A DNA stretch of 64,000 bases. It comes from Adineta vaga (taxonomy: Eukaryota; Rotifera). The DNA is taken from the NCBI GenBank assembly GCA_021613535.1, contig CP075493.1, positions 4,464,001-4,528,000 of the forward strand, read 5' to 3'. Shown here piece by piece: positions 32,595 through 43,125 of this stretch. Within the stretch, counting starts at the first letter, position 1. The number at the start of each line of letters is the position of its first letter. Under the pieces are notes generated by a model that did no database searches, was not told the DNA's origin, and worked only from the letters and a program-made list of their open reading frames with translations. A program made the translations under genes and the position numbers.

Positions 32595-33494
32595 TTAACG
32601 TCGAAAGCAATTACGTATTTTATCTGATAAATATTGTCTTAGTTCACGATTATACATAAATAAATTAATAACAATGCCTAAGACACATATTTGACTAAAG
32701 ATTAAACAGATTTGAACAAATTTAAAATCCATATCCATTGCTTCGTAGAAAATACTGATGATAAAAGCAGGTGTCCAACCTCCAACAAACATTGAAAACA
32801 TAAAAATCATTTGTCGTAATAATGCAATATCTCGACGATTGATCACTATCTGTGGATTAATTGCACCACTTGTTGTTGTACTAAGCATTTGAGGATGAAC
32901 ACGACGTGTAGAAGAACGAACATGAAGAAAAATCAAAGTATTAAGTATGAGATTTAGAATCGATGGTAAAACAGCAGCAATTACAAATGTATAGATTGTT
33001 AACCATAATTGATTACCACAATACTAGAACAAAAATTTCGATCTTCTTTACAAAACAAAACTATCGTCACTCACTCGTTTCGATCTGAAAAAGAATGGAA
33101 TTGAAATAACAAATTGAGAGATCCATTGAGAAGCAATACATATAATTACCCATCTTTTCTTTTTGAAAAAAGGTTTATAATGAAATTTCAATAAACATAA
33201 ACGATGTACTGAAAAAGCAACGAATGCAAATGGTACTTCTATACTCGCAACATTAAATGTATAATATAGCAAATTACATATTTGTCGAGGATATTCATAG
33301 TCAGCAATGATAAAATAAACGATAAAGTAAACCCAAGTGATGATAACTGTAATACACATATTGAGTATAAATACATTATATTGATTATGAAAACGTCGAA
33401 TACATATTATTGACAATGTATAGACTAAAGCGACGAGTAAATTGATTGCATATAAACCGCCTTGTAGGATAGTTAAAAAGTCACCGACATTCAT
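32595..33494 (-). CDS. Rhodopsin-like G protein-coupled receptor (tandem copy C)
   Basis: Two exons, 33494-33075 and 33023-32595, around a 51-base phase-0 intron (GTGAGT...TTCTAG), giving 282 residues. Seven hydrophobic segments, helix 3 end SVHRLCLL, loop 3 RSSTRRVHPQ and helix 6 FVGGWTPAFI align with copies A and B. The intron is at the homologous position but much shorter than in A and B. The N-terminus is only a few residues long, typical of this family. Confidence 0.77.
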
Positions 33495-34430
33495 CCTTGT
33501 TAAAACAAACTAATTTGAGAAAATAAGAAAAGATTGTATGCAAGATAAAAACTCAATTTTTGATATCGTATAATTCATTAATCCGATTGCTGTTTTTCTA
33601 ATCTTTCTAATGCAATATGTAGAAGGAGAAGATTACTTGAGTAATCAAAAAAAAAGCAATTATTTTGTTTAAAAATAAATTTGTGACGTTAATTTAATGG
33701 ATATACTCTGTTCTTTCCAGGCTTAAACAATCGTTCTACTTTCAGAGAACTTTTACGTACTCTTTGGAAATGAAATATTGTTTAATGCAAATGACAGCAG
33801 ATGATTTGTCAGAAAGAAACGATCATGTCTGAGTATGGAAAAGACAGGTAGATTATTTTGCTTTAACAATATATATATTTACTAATACCTTTGCTATATT
33901 ATCGTAGAATTTCGGTCAAAATTAACTATTACAATTCTTGATAACAATAAAATATATTGCCGAAAATAAGAAACAAAAACCAAATCATAGTTACATAAGT
34001 ATTCTTCATCGTTTTCTCTTCGACTATTTGAACTTATCGACGTGCACATTTTTTATCTTCTTACTTTTGTATTTATTTCATAGTTGAAAAAAAATTATTA
34101 TGAATTAATCCTATAGCCTTAAGTATTTTCTTCGTATTATCGGATAATTGAAAAGTCACGTTTAAAAATCAGTTCTAATTCACAAGATATAAATGGATAT
34201 GATAAATTTGGAAACAGTAATCATTTGCCGTATCATTGAAAGATCTCTTCGATTAATTTTTATCTGAACATGAATGTTAACAATTTCGTCATAAGGAATG
34301 AATCAATTCGCCTATTTATTGATCATAGAATCTCAAACTATATCTAAATCTTGTCTATACTGATGAGACATGTTTTATTTTTGTTTCTATATATTCTAAT
34401 TAAAATATAGAAAACGTTCTTATACGTCGT
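33495..34430. other. Gene-less stretch
   Basis: About 935 AT-rich bases between the receptor cluster and the PARP-like gene. I see no coding frame or repeat. Copy C's promoter should lie at the low end. Confidence 0.5.
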
Positions 34431-35790
34431 CTAAATGCAATGACAACATGTTTTATCAAATTCACGATCGAGTCCGTATCGATGTAATCTATCATCATCC
34501 ATGATAATAATCCATTTTAATATTTGTGCTGGATCTTTAATACAAAATTCATCGCGATTTTCTTCCCGTTGTGCATAATAGATTGTGTCATAGGAATCCC
34601 ACCAAGATTTCGTATTTTTCACTTGATGAATCTCATCAAAAGTAATAATTCGAACTTTTCCCATTCGAATTTTTGCACATATATAAGAACCTGTACAAGA
34701 AAATGTATCAACTAATTACATAAAGTTAAGATTTATTTACCCGTATATCGTGCCTTGCCTTCAGTATCTGCAAATGAACGAGCAAAATATACACCATAGC
34801 CGAGCATTTGAGGTGGTTTATCACTAATACGAAAACCTTCTTTTGCTATACCAACAGCACCTTCAGGTGTCGTTCGATGAAAACCAATATAAATTTCATC
34901 AACATCTAATTGATAACGTCGATGAGGTTTAAAATCAAATGCATGAAAAATAACCACGTGTCTCAGTGATAAATTCGGGCAGTTGCCTGAAGTTGTGTAC
35001 TGACATGGACGATTACCAAGTTTACCAGCTTGTCGATGTGCTCCTAGTAGAGGAATAGGAAGAAAACGTTGATGACTAGGATGAAAATGTTGTTTAAAAC
35101 AACAACATCGACATTTTTTATAAGCTCCGTCAGGTCCATAATACCACCATGCACGATATTGGTAATAATCAATGAGCATTGTCAAAATAATACAACAAAG
35201 TGAAACCGTGCAAAGCACTGCCATATAGTTACCATAAATACTATAACTGCTGACTGTAGCATATAGAATAATAGCAATAATACGAAAGAAAATACAGAAA
35301 GATAGAAGACCAAAACGAACATAAAAACGTAGTTGTGGTCGTGGTTCATAACACGGACAATTCCAGGTAAGGGAGACAAATCGATGAACAGATTTACTCT
35401 TACACATAATACACATTAATCGACAACAACTTAAACATGCTTCCGAATCTTCATTGCTATGCTCTCAAGCATTCAGAACGCAATTACACATAAGCAGCAT
35501 ACTACAACCAGCAAATAATAGGAACAGAGCAACATAAATACCCATCAGTGTTGGTATAATGGATGCAATCCAATCGTAATAAATGCGATCTTCGTTTGAG
35601 TACTCAAAAGTAATGGTGCTGGAGTTGACTGAATTTGACTGGCAATCGAGGTTGAAATGTAACCATCGGAAGGAGTTGATGAGCCGCCTCCAAAAAAGAT
35701 AGCAATACGAATGATACCTAGTATCATTTCTACCAGGGAAATCAATCCGAGAAAAAAAGGCAAGGATTTGTAGCCACATGCCGAACACAT
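34431..35790 (-). pseudogene. Four-helix membrane protein with C-terminal PARP-like ADP-ribosyltransferase domain, frame-disrupted
   Basis: The minus-strand gene starts at 35790 (MCSACGYKS). Reading gives helix 1 (about residues 10-30). Somewhere between about 35660 and 35590 the good frame switches, continuing with an N-x-S/T loop (NSSTIT) and helix 2 (MGIYVALFLLFAG). An in-frame TGA follows at 35467-35465 (after CVLNA), and the same frame then runs on through a Cys-rich stretch, helices 3 and 4, and a soluble domain. A clean 50-base phase-1 intron (34691-34740, GTAAAT...TACAG) joins the last exon (34690-34431). The soluble domain has the PARP-like H-Y-E layout: H in YIGFHRTT, Y in GYGVYFARSF, and an acidic RDEF near the end. 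If transcribed intact elsewhere it would be a membrane-tethered ADP-ribosyltransferase. The frame switch and TGA could also reflect an unrecognised intron or errors. Confidence 0.6.
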
Positions 35791-36621
35791 AGTTAAATCT
35801 TACAATATTTCTTTGACAAATTCGTCGTTTTTTATATGAATGGCTTCGTTATTGTTGAAAAAAAACCAACTATTTCTATAGAGTAAATGTGGCTATCACG
35901 GAATCTATTCAAAACAAAGAGCACATAAGTTGTTGATTTGCGTTACTAACAAAATACGAATTATACGTTTCTCTGCATGCACATACGCAGCCCGAAAAGT
36001 TTAAGTCGGAATATTTAATTTGCGCAGCATGTCATTGTAAAAGCTTTTACTTCACCCTGCAGACATACAGACACTACTACTACTGCTGTCTCAATATTTC
36101 TTTGAATCCGAACAGGAAACACTTTCCACGTAAATGTAGAGGAAGACTGTCTTGTTTTGTTTGTTTAAATTGATAAAAAAAACATGGACAAATTCAATAT
36201 CAAGATATTCACAACACTCATAGATAACAGACTTATTCTTTATATTTAAATTGTCGAAATTTTAGATATTTAGTACTTCTATTGAAAATGACAAGTTAAA
36301 AAGTAGAATCAATGTTACTACTACATATATTCTCAAGTCGCCTCATTTACAAAGTTCGCTTTATTAACTTAAATAAATAAATAAATAAATGTAAAAAAAT
36401 ATACAAAAAATTTACAATTTTATGTAATTACATCCTGTTCGTTGAGAGAAGAATATGAATTAGCACGAGCTCTTTCATTTTGAGATAAACAAAGAGAATT
36501 CGTTAATGAAAAAGATGACAAAAGTGAACCAGGTACATCAGCATCTTGAGGTAACAGAGTATTCGAAAGAGACAGTGAAATTGGATTTACATCCACTTGA
36601 TTTATAGTCATCAATTCTTCT
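35791..36621. other. Gene-less stretch with a possible orphan C-terminal tail frame
   Basis: Mostly AT-rich non-coding sequence, including an AAAT tetranucleotide run at about 36371-36391. At 36420-36611 the minus strand has a 63-codon open frame (MTINQVDVNPIS... ending EQDVIT) in the -1 frame relative to the end of the MFS transporter gene; see findings. Confidence 0.5.
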
Positions 36622-38173
36622 TCACCAGATTCTTCGATCGATTATGTACAAATATCTATGAGAAAAATAAATAGATACGTGTTAGTCTCCAAGAACAAGG
36701 CAATATTTACATGTTAAGAACAAATGGAATAACAGAAAGTCCACTAGCAAATAATAATGTAAAATTTTTCTCATAACTAACAGTTCGAGCATAAAGCCAA
36801 TTGAAAAATGAACTTCCAAAACAGACAATAATTGTATTAATTTCTGTTAATAATGTAAAAACATGAGTACGTTCGTGAACTTGTAATAATTTCGATAACA
36901 TCGATATTGTTAAAGTATTTTGATAAAAGGAGAATGGATGCATCAAAAGAGCCATATACAATTGCCAATTATTTCTTGCAAGCGCAGTTGTTAATGAATA
37001 ACCAAAAAAACAAAAATGTCCAACAGCACACATAAGTGTATCATTAGCACCGAAATAATTCAACATTTTCATTCCTACGACACTAAAAATCGCAGTAGCA
37101 ATCTGTGAAACAGCTGAAAAATTCCCGAGATCTGTTGATGTCCAACAAAATGGTGCTCCAAGAAGATACCAGAGTAGTGGTGATAGAGATGATGCTGCCA
37201 GTGTATGAAATATATAAGAAATAATGATGATAATTAGACGAACCGTTTTCGTCGATGAACGATGTTTGAAACTAAATATCATACACATTTCAAAACAGTG
37301 ATAACGATTGATTCTTGAAGGTGTCTTAATATTAGTATCTGTATGATTTGACGACAGAAGAGATGTTGTTTCATCAACTGTTGTTGTTGTTGTCGATGAT
37401 GATGAATTTGTCGATTTTGGAAGAAGTAAAATTGAAAAAATTGATAGCACTTGAAATCCAATGGCCATCCAAAAAAGATCAGCAAAACCACGCCATTGTA
37501 TATAGTATCCAATACCAAATGTTGCAACAGCAGATAAAGCTGTCGAGATAGCACCAATACCAACAAAACGTAATGAACGTTCAGTATCTTCCGTACTTTC
37601 AGTAATAATCAAATTGAGTACAATACCTAAAAGGAAATTGCACGAAAGCATGGATTCAAACATGTAATATCAGTACAAACTGAGAACATTTGTTCCACCA
37701 GAAAAACCGGCAACAAAAGCTGATATATACCACCAATATTCTGGCAAATTTTTATAAACAATTGCTTGATAAATAACAACATGAATACCATTGCCAAATA
37801 ATGATAAAAATAGAATTAATCGTCGATTCAATTGTGAAGCATAAAGACCAAATAAATATGTAATAACAATCACGGGAAATGCTCTCCATAATGTCGATTG
37901 AAATATCAAATCAGCTGATCGTTGTTGTGCCCAGACTTCTGCTGCATTAGCGGAAGTATTTGTAGTCGTATTTTGTTCACATGTTTCTTGATTTGATTCA
38001 TAAAAGTAAATCATCAACGAAGTGATATTCGTCCATTTTGGTGAATCATCATCATTTGGATAATTTTTCAAGAAAAATTGATAGATATATTGTCCAACGA
38101 TTGATAAACAGCAATTATACAATGTTTGAAAACATATCATAGATACAACAAAATAAGTATTGGTTGCAATCAT
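36622..38173 (-). CDS. Major facilitator superfamily transporter, SLC46 (folate-transporter)-like
   Basis: Three exons: 38173-37681, 37626-36711 and 36655-36622. The introns are 54 bases (GTTTGT...CCTTTTAG) and 55 bases (GTAAAT...CTCATAG), and the product is 480 residues. Without the first intron an in-frame TGA appears; removing it restores the conserved MFS loop (TEDTERSLRF), matching the SLC46 pattern after helix 4. A dozen hydrophobic segments are visible. The large N-glycosylated loop after helix 1 (NTTTNTS) and the central Ser/Thr-rich loop (about 235-260) fit SLC46A-type proton-coupled transporters. A plasma-membrane or lysosomal solute importer is likely; the substrate is uncertain. 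With the second intron removed, the protein ends soon after helix 12 (IIDRRIW). The start at 38173 faces the divergent GNAT gene. Confidence 0.72.
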
Positions 38174-38657
38174 GGCGTCTGAATATCACCTGATGAGTAT
38201 AGCGTACATACCTCCATGTGTTTTTGTTTTTCACTGACAACAGTCAACAATTATTTCGTCTTTTTTTTCTTTCCTTCTATAAAAAAAAATAATTGCATCG
38301 CCAACGTCGTGAACGATTTCTTTTTTTTCGTTATTCATACAAAAAACGATGGCACGTTGTGATTTTTGTTAAAAATGTACTGTAAAACATTCGCGAAGTA
38401 GAATGTTGATGCATATGGACAGTTCAATCAAATATAAACGATAGAATTGTCGCTACCTGTCATTGATCTATTTGTGATGGTAAAACATTTTATTGTAGGC
38501 GAATGCCATCATATAAAAAAAAAGGTGATTTTTGTTTGGTCGATGAAAACAACGAATATAACGGTAGATAAAGATAAAACTTTTTGGAGTACCTATTTTC
38601 GACCTACTTGTTACAAATAACTATTGAATTAGTGTAATAGACACGAAGCTAAGTAAT
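38174..38657. other. Shared intergenic region between divergent genes
   Basis: 484 bases between the starts of the MFS gene (minus) and the GNAT gene (plus), so a bidirectional promoter region. It has several poly-A/poly-T runs (38266-38290, 38515-38524), but I cannot identify a specific element. Confidence 0.5.
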
Positions 38658-39416
38658 ATGACTGATGATAATTCACCACTGGGAGAAATTGTTCCAAATT
38701 GGACACCACGAGCTCATCCTCTGTCCGATCCTCAATATCATAGTATTCAAGGTCAATATTGTCGACTTGAATTACTTAATTCCAAAACAAATGATCAAGT
38801 CTTTCAACAATTGTATGATGCATTCAAACCAATCGAAGACATGCATTTTAAATATTTAAAATACGGTCCATTTAAAACAGTCGATGATGTCAAAGAACTT
38901 GTACGTCAAAAAGAGCAGCCTAGTAGTAATACTGTTCTATATACGATCTTTGTTAATGATATCGCTGTCGGCTTTGTTGGTTATTTAAGAATTGATTGTG
39001 ATCAAGGTACAATTGAAATTGGAAATGTTAATTATGGTCATGAATTAGTACGAACACGACAAGCAACGGAAGTGGTCTTTTTGTTATTGAAATATGCATT
39101 TGATACACTTGGATATCGACGTGTTGAATGGCGATGTAATTCGTTGAATAGCAAATCTCGAGTAGCTGCTGGAAGATTTGGTTTTCAATATGAAGGTACA
39201 TGGTTGAAATCGGAAGTTGCGAAAGGTCGATCAAGAGATAATTCATGGCATAGTATTATCGATGATGAATGGTCATTAGTAAAACAAGAATTTCAACGTT
39301 GGTTAAATGCTAATAATTTTGATCAAACTGGTCAACAATTGACGAAATTAAATGCAAAAAAAGTGAATCCACGTCAACGAAAAATTACTGATGCCGATCA
39401 ACAAAAATATGATTAA
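38658..39416 (+). CDS. GNAT N-acetyltransferase, RimJ/RimL-like
   Basis: Single exon, 252 residues. The fold matches Acetyltransf_3: a substrate-side helix region (residues 30-85), a central strand VGFVGYLRID, an acidic strand GTIEIGNVNYG, then the region RTRQATEVVFLLLKYAFDTLGYRRVEWRCNS split by the acetyl-CoA loop (VRTRQATE), and NxxSRVAAGRFGFQYEGT, typical of this family. Related enzymes acetylate N-terminal amines of proteins, or small amines in bacteria and fungi. There is no signal peptide. The last 45 residues are a basic tail (KLNAKKVNPRQRK). Absence of introns and a bacterial/fungal-style enzyme hint at horizontal origin, unproven. A likely polyadenylation signal follows at about 39467. 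Confidence 0.82.
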   Translation: MTDDNSPLGEIVPNWTPRAHPLSDPQYHSIQGQYCRLELLNSKTNDQVFQQLYDAFKPIEDMHFKYLKYGPFKTVDDVKELVRQKEQPSSNTVLYTIFVNDIAVGFVGYLRIDCDQGTIEIGNVNYGHELVRTRQATEVVFLLLKYAFDTLGYRRVEWRCNSLNSKSRVAAGRFGFQYEGTWLKSEVAKGRSRDNSWHSIIDDEWSLVKQEFQRWLNANNFDQTGQQLTKLNAKKVNPRQRKITDADQQKYD

Positions 39417-39536
39417 TTTTAAAAGTTCAAATGAAGTTTTATCTTTTATTTTATTATTATTTGATTGAATAAATTATGATTTATATCTAGAGAAAAGTAG
39501 AATTTAAAAATAATAACTGTCTGTAAATGTTACAAT

Positions 39537-42500
39537 CTAAGAAAATAGTGGATGAAGTAATGAATACTCTGGGTGAGTTTCTCGAAGATGTATTATATGT
39601 AAACCATTTCCTGGATTTAATTGTCCAATAACTTGAAATTGAGTAGCAGGTAAAAGGAGAATTTCTTTTTCCTTTTGAAAATATGAATGAGCACCAATTG
39701 ACTTTCCGGTTTTACATTCAATATTAAATAATGTTCGAACACCAATTTGTCCAACAAATCGATTTGATTTGAGATAATGCAATGAATCAGTACAAGAACT
39801 AAATAAGATAAAACGAAATATAGAATGTTACCCGAAAAAAATCATTTTACCTAAATCCCCACCAAACAATAGTTTTACCCACTGGATATTCAGTACTTAA
39901 ATCCATTCGTACACCACGCCATACTGTTTGTTCGACGGATTTCAATTTGCATAGACCAGTTAGAAGAAGTTTTAAATATAATAAATATACACGTAGTTCA
40001 ATTCGATCTTCGGCTCGTAATGCACCGTTAAGTTTTGCATACAGTGATTGACTACCGAATGACCATTCCATTGTATACAATTGAATAGCAGCAGATTCAT
40101 CGTTTGTCAATCCATCAGATGGATTCATACTTCTGTCGAGAGCAATCAATGCATTTTGTTTAATTCTATGTACAATAGAATCGAGATGTTCAACAGCAGT
40201 AACCAATGATACTAATGGTATACTTTCATAACCTTCAATACTAGAAAATAATAGAAAAGCGACATTTTGATTAGGTTAAACTGCGAACGCTATGACATAC
40301 GATAAACGTGATGATTGTCGTTCATATTGAACATCTAAAAACCGTTCCTCTACTTTTGTGTATACTGGAAACTTATCTTCTATAAAAATACATATTATAT
40401 TTACGACTTGAAACTTTTTTCACATTTTGAATCTCAACATGAAAGAATTTCCAATATTCCCTCACATTCACAAACATAGACAAAGTAATAAAAAAAAAGT
40501 ATTCTTACTTGAATTGATAGATATAGATATATCTGAATATTCAGGTGTCGTATGTCTAAGTCAAAGAATATAATCAATCGAATGATTTTTTTATCTTATA
40601 TTATATACCGAATCAGGTTGATTTTTTCAGATGATGGATCAATCTGAATACGATTATCTCTATACCATTTATATCCATGATCATCAACAATCAATAATGT
40701 AACACGACCTTCTTGATGATATGAATATCCGATTAATTGATAGACATCATGTAAAGTTTTCTCCTCAATATTTTGTTCATTTACTTCAATAATGTAATCA
40801 CCATTGTATACTTGTGTATATGCAGCGGGTGATTCTAATTGAAGTTGTTGTATTCGATAGGCTTGATCATTTGTCAATATATTTGTTGCTCGAATTATTT
40901 CAAAACCAAGATCTTTATAATGAGCCCATGACTAATAAATATCATACAAAAGTCAGGATAGAAGAAACGAATGTTCTATTTAACAATGAATACATACTCG
41001 AATCGTACACAGTCGTATCTGTGGATATAATGATATCGATCTATATGTATCTTCATTCGTTACTTCTAATAATAAATGACCATCGATGATTTTAGTCTCA
41101 TCTTGAATTAATGATATCAGTTTATCTAATTTCATTTTAACCACAAGTTGGTTATTCACACGTATGATATAATCTCCAATAGAAAGACCTGCATTACTGG
41201 CTGGTGATAATGGTTTGATAGAAATAATTCGAAATGATATACCTTTTGTTTGTACAGAAAAGCCGTAATTTTCGAAGTTTTGATTTGCTTTTAAACGATA
41301 TTGACGTATGTTTTTCGATGAATTGTGTTTTGATAATTTATTCATTCGTAGAATTTCTAAATATTGTTGATAAATAGTTTTTTCTGCAACTAATAAAAGT
41401 ATTGTTTCATTGTTATTTAGACGATCGAGAAGATTAATTAATTGTTCATGAGTGAAATGTTCAATATTTTCATTATTAATCGATAGAATATAATCATTTA
41501 AATGAAGATTTGATAGATTGATTTGAAAATTTACATCAATAGACGTTATTACATGACTATACAATGAATTTTCATTGGATATTGTATGAAAATTGAAACC
41601 AAAACTATTTGAACATTTTTTAATGATTATAATCCGTGGTTGTGAGGACAATATTGATGATTCTTTAGATTTCGATGTGTTCAATAAAGATGTAGGCTTT
41701 GGATCAGTAGCTAGAATGTGTAGAGAGAAAAAAAAGAGTAGAAATTGAAAAAGAAGAATAAAGTGGTTCATACGACGAGGTGGTGGAATATTTGACGGAG
41801 AAGGTATATTTGGTGGTAGAATACAAACATTTGAAAGTTTTCGATAAATACGTTTGTTTTGTTGTTGATAGTAATGATAAGTTGGAACATCGACTACTAA
41901 CAGTTGTAATGAATTTGGATATTTAATTGCATGAATACGCTGTTTAATTTCTTCATTAGTAAGATTTTCAATATTTTTACCATTAATTTCGATTAATCGA
42001 TCATTAGGTTTTATACCAGCAAGTTCAGCATCTATAACTCATCATCAATATATCTAGAGGTTGAATGATAGTAAAATTCTTACCTGATAATCGATTCTGA
42101 CAACTTGGTACGATATTTAATACATGTGATCGTTCTTTTTGATTATAATCTATAACAAAACCAGGCGGGTCTCTTGAATTAGTTCGTAGAATTGTACACA
42201 ATCGAATATCTTCTTGTAATACTTTAGATAATCATAATTTGAATCTTACTTATTTCGATCAATTCTACTTACTTGATATTTCAGGATTTGATATATGATG
42301 TACTTTTGATGGTTCTGTACGATTTGGTGTAGATTGATTTTTTAATGTCAAATGTTTATTATTCATTTCTTGAAATAGTTTTATCGATTGACTCTTTCGT
42401 AATCCACTTGATGATAAAGGTATTTTGTTTGCTTTAAAATATCTATATGTTTCAGTATCAACGACATATAATTTTACTGAACGTCTTGTCTCGGCTTTAT

Positions 42501-43125
42501 TTAACTTTTTAAGTATAGAATCACTTGAATCATTATCGACATATTTATCATTGATTTCAATTATTCGATCATACTTACGTAAGGATGTTTTACTGGCTGG
42601 TGATTTTGGTTTTATTTCTTCAATGAATAGTCCGATTTTATTTTCACCTTCAGCAATAGTAAGACCAAAACTTGTATCTTTCTCATGTAAATCGATAATG
42701 CATGTACGTGGTTGATATTTATGGAAATACTTATATTCAATTGGCATGACACGAGGTGTTTCAATGATTTTAGCTGATGCTGCTTTAATAAAAATATCTT
42801 CTTGACTCAACAGTGCATGTGCATCTTTTGCAATAACTAATAATTCAAGACGATTAGAACTCGATTGTGATGTTCGTATGATTTCTTTTAATTCATCATA
42901 AGTCATTGATGAAATATCATAATTATTCACAAAAAGAAGAACATCATGTATTCGAAGACCACCAGCAACAGCTGGACTATGTGATTCAACACTTTGAATT
43001 ATATAAGGTGGTAGAGGTACTGAAGCATCGAGACTAAAACCAAAGCCATTATAATTAGACCATGTACATAATCGACAAATACGAATACAGTCATCATTTG
43101 AATATTTTGTTTTAATTGCAGCCAT
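39537..43125 (-). CDS. Six-PDZ scaffold fused to a C-terminal R-S-E ADP-ribosyltransferase
   Basis: Nine exons: 43125-42273, 42221-42084, 42031-41774, 41710-40998, 40931-40609, 40555-40509, 40379-40301, 40240-39851 and 39798-39537. Introns are 51-66 bases except one of 129, all phase-matched, and the product is 1,020 residues. PDZ domains lie at about 15-95 (GFGFSLDA), 140-225 (SFGLTIAEG), 285-385 (PGFVIDYN), 430-525 (SFGFNFHT), 560-642 (NYGFSVQT) and 646-745 (DLGFEIIR), most with the NDRxxxIN type loop. After a linker the ART domain spans about 804-1020: R912 in VWRGV, S934-S935 in WWGFSSCT, and E977-K-E979. Exons 6-8 contain no methionine before the ART core, so the ART half cannot start on its own. 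No signal peptide once introns are removed. PDZ domains bind C-terminal tails of membrane proteins, so the ART would act at a scaffold. The exon 2 acceptor could lie 12 bases downstream, in frame. Confidence 0.75.

Noticed and set aside
35465-35467. TGA as a selenocysteine codon in the PARP-like gene
   Set aside because: A separate frame switch in the same gene makes ordinary disruption more likely, and I see no convincing SECIS-type hairpin nearby.
37670-37672. In-frame TGA breaking the MFS transporter
   Set aside because: It falls inside a 54-base intron with a TTTCCTTTTAG acceptor. Splicing restores the conserved MFS loop.
41711-41773. Apparent signal peptide (start at 41771) in the PDZ region
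   Set aside because: The hydrophobic stretch is translation of a 63-base intron with a long pyrimidine tract and CTAG acceptor. Its length is divisible by three, so the frame stays open by chance.
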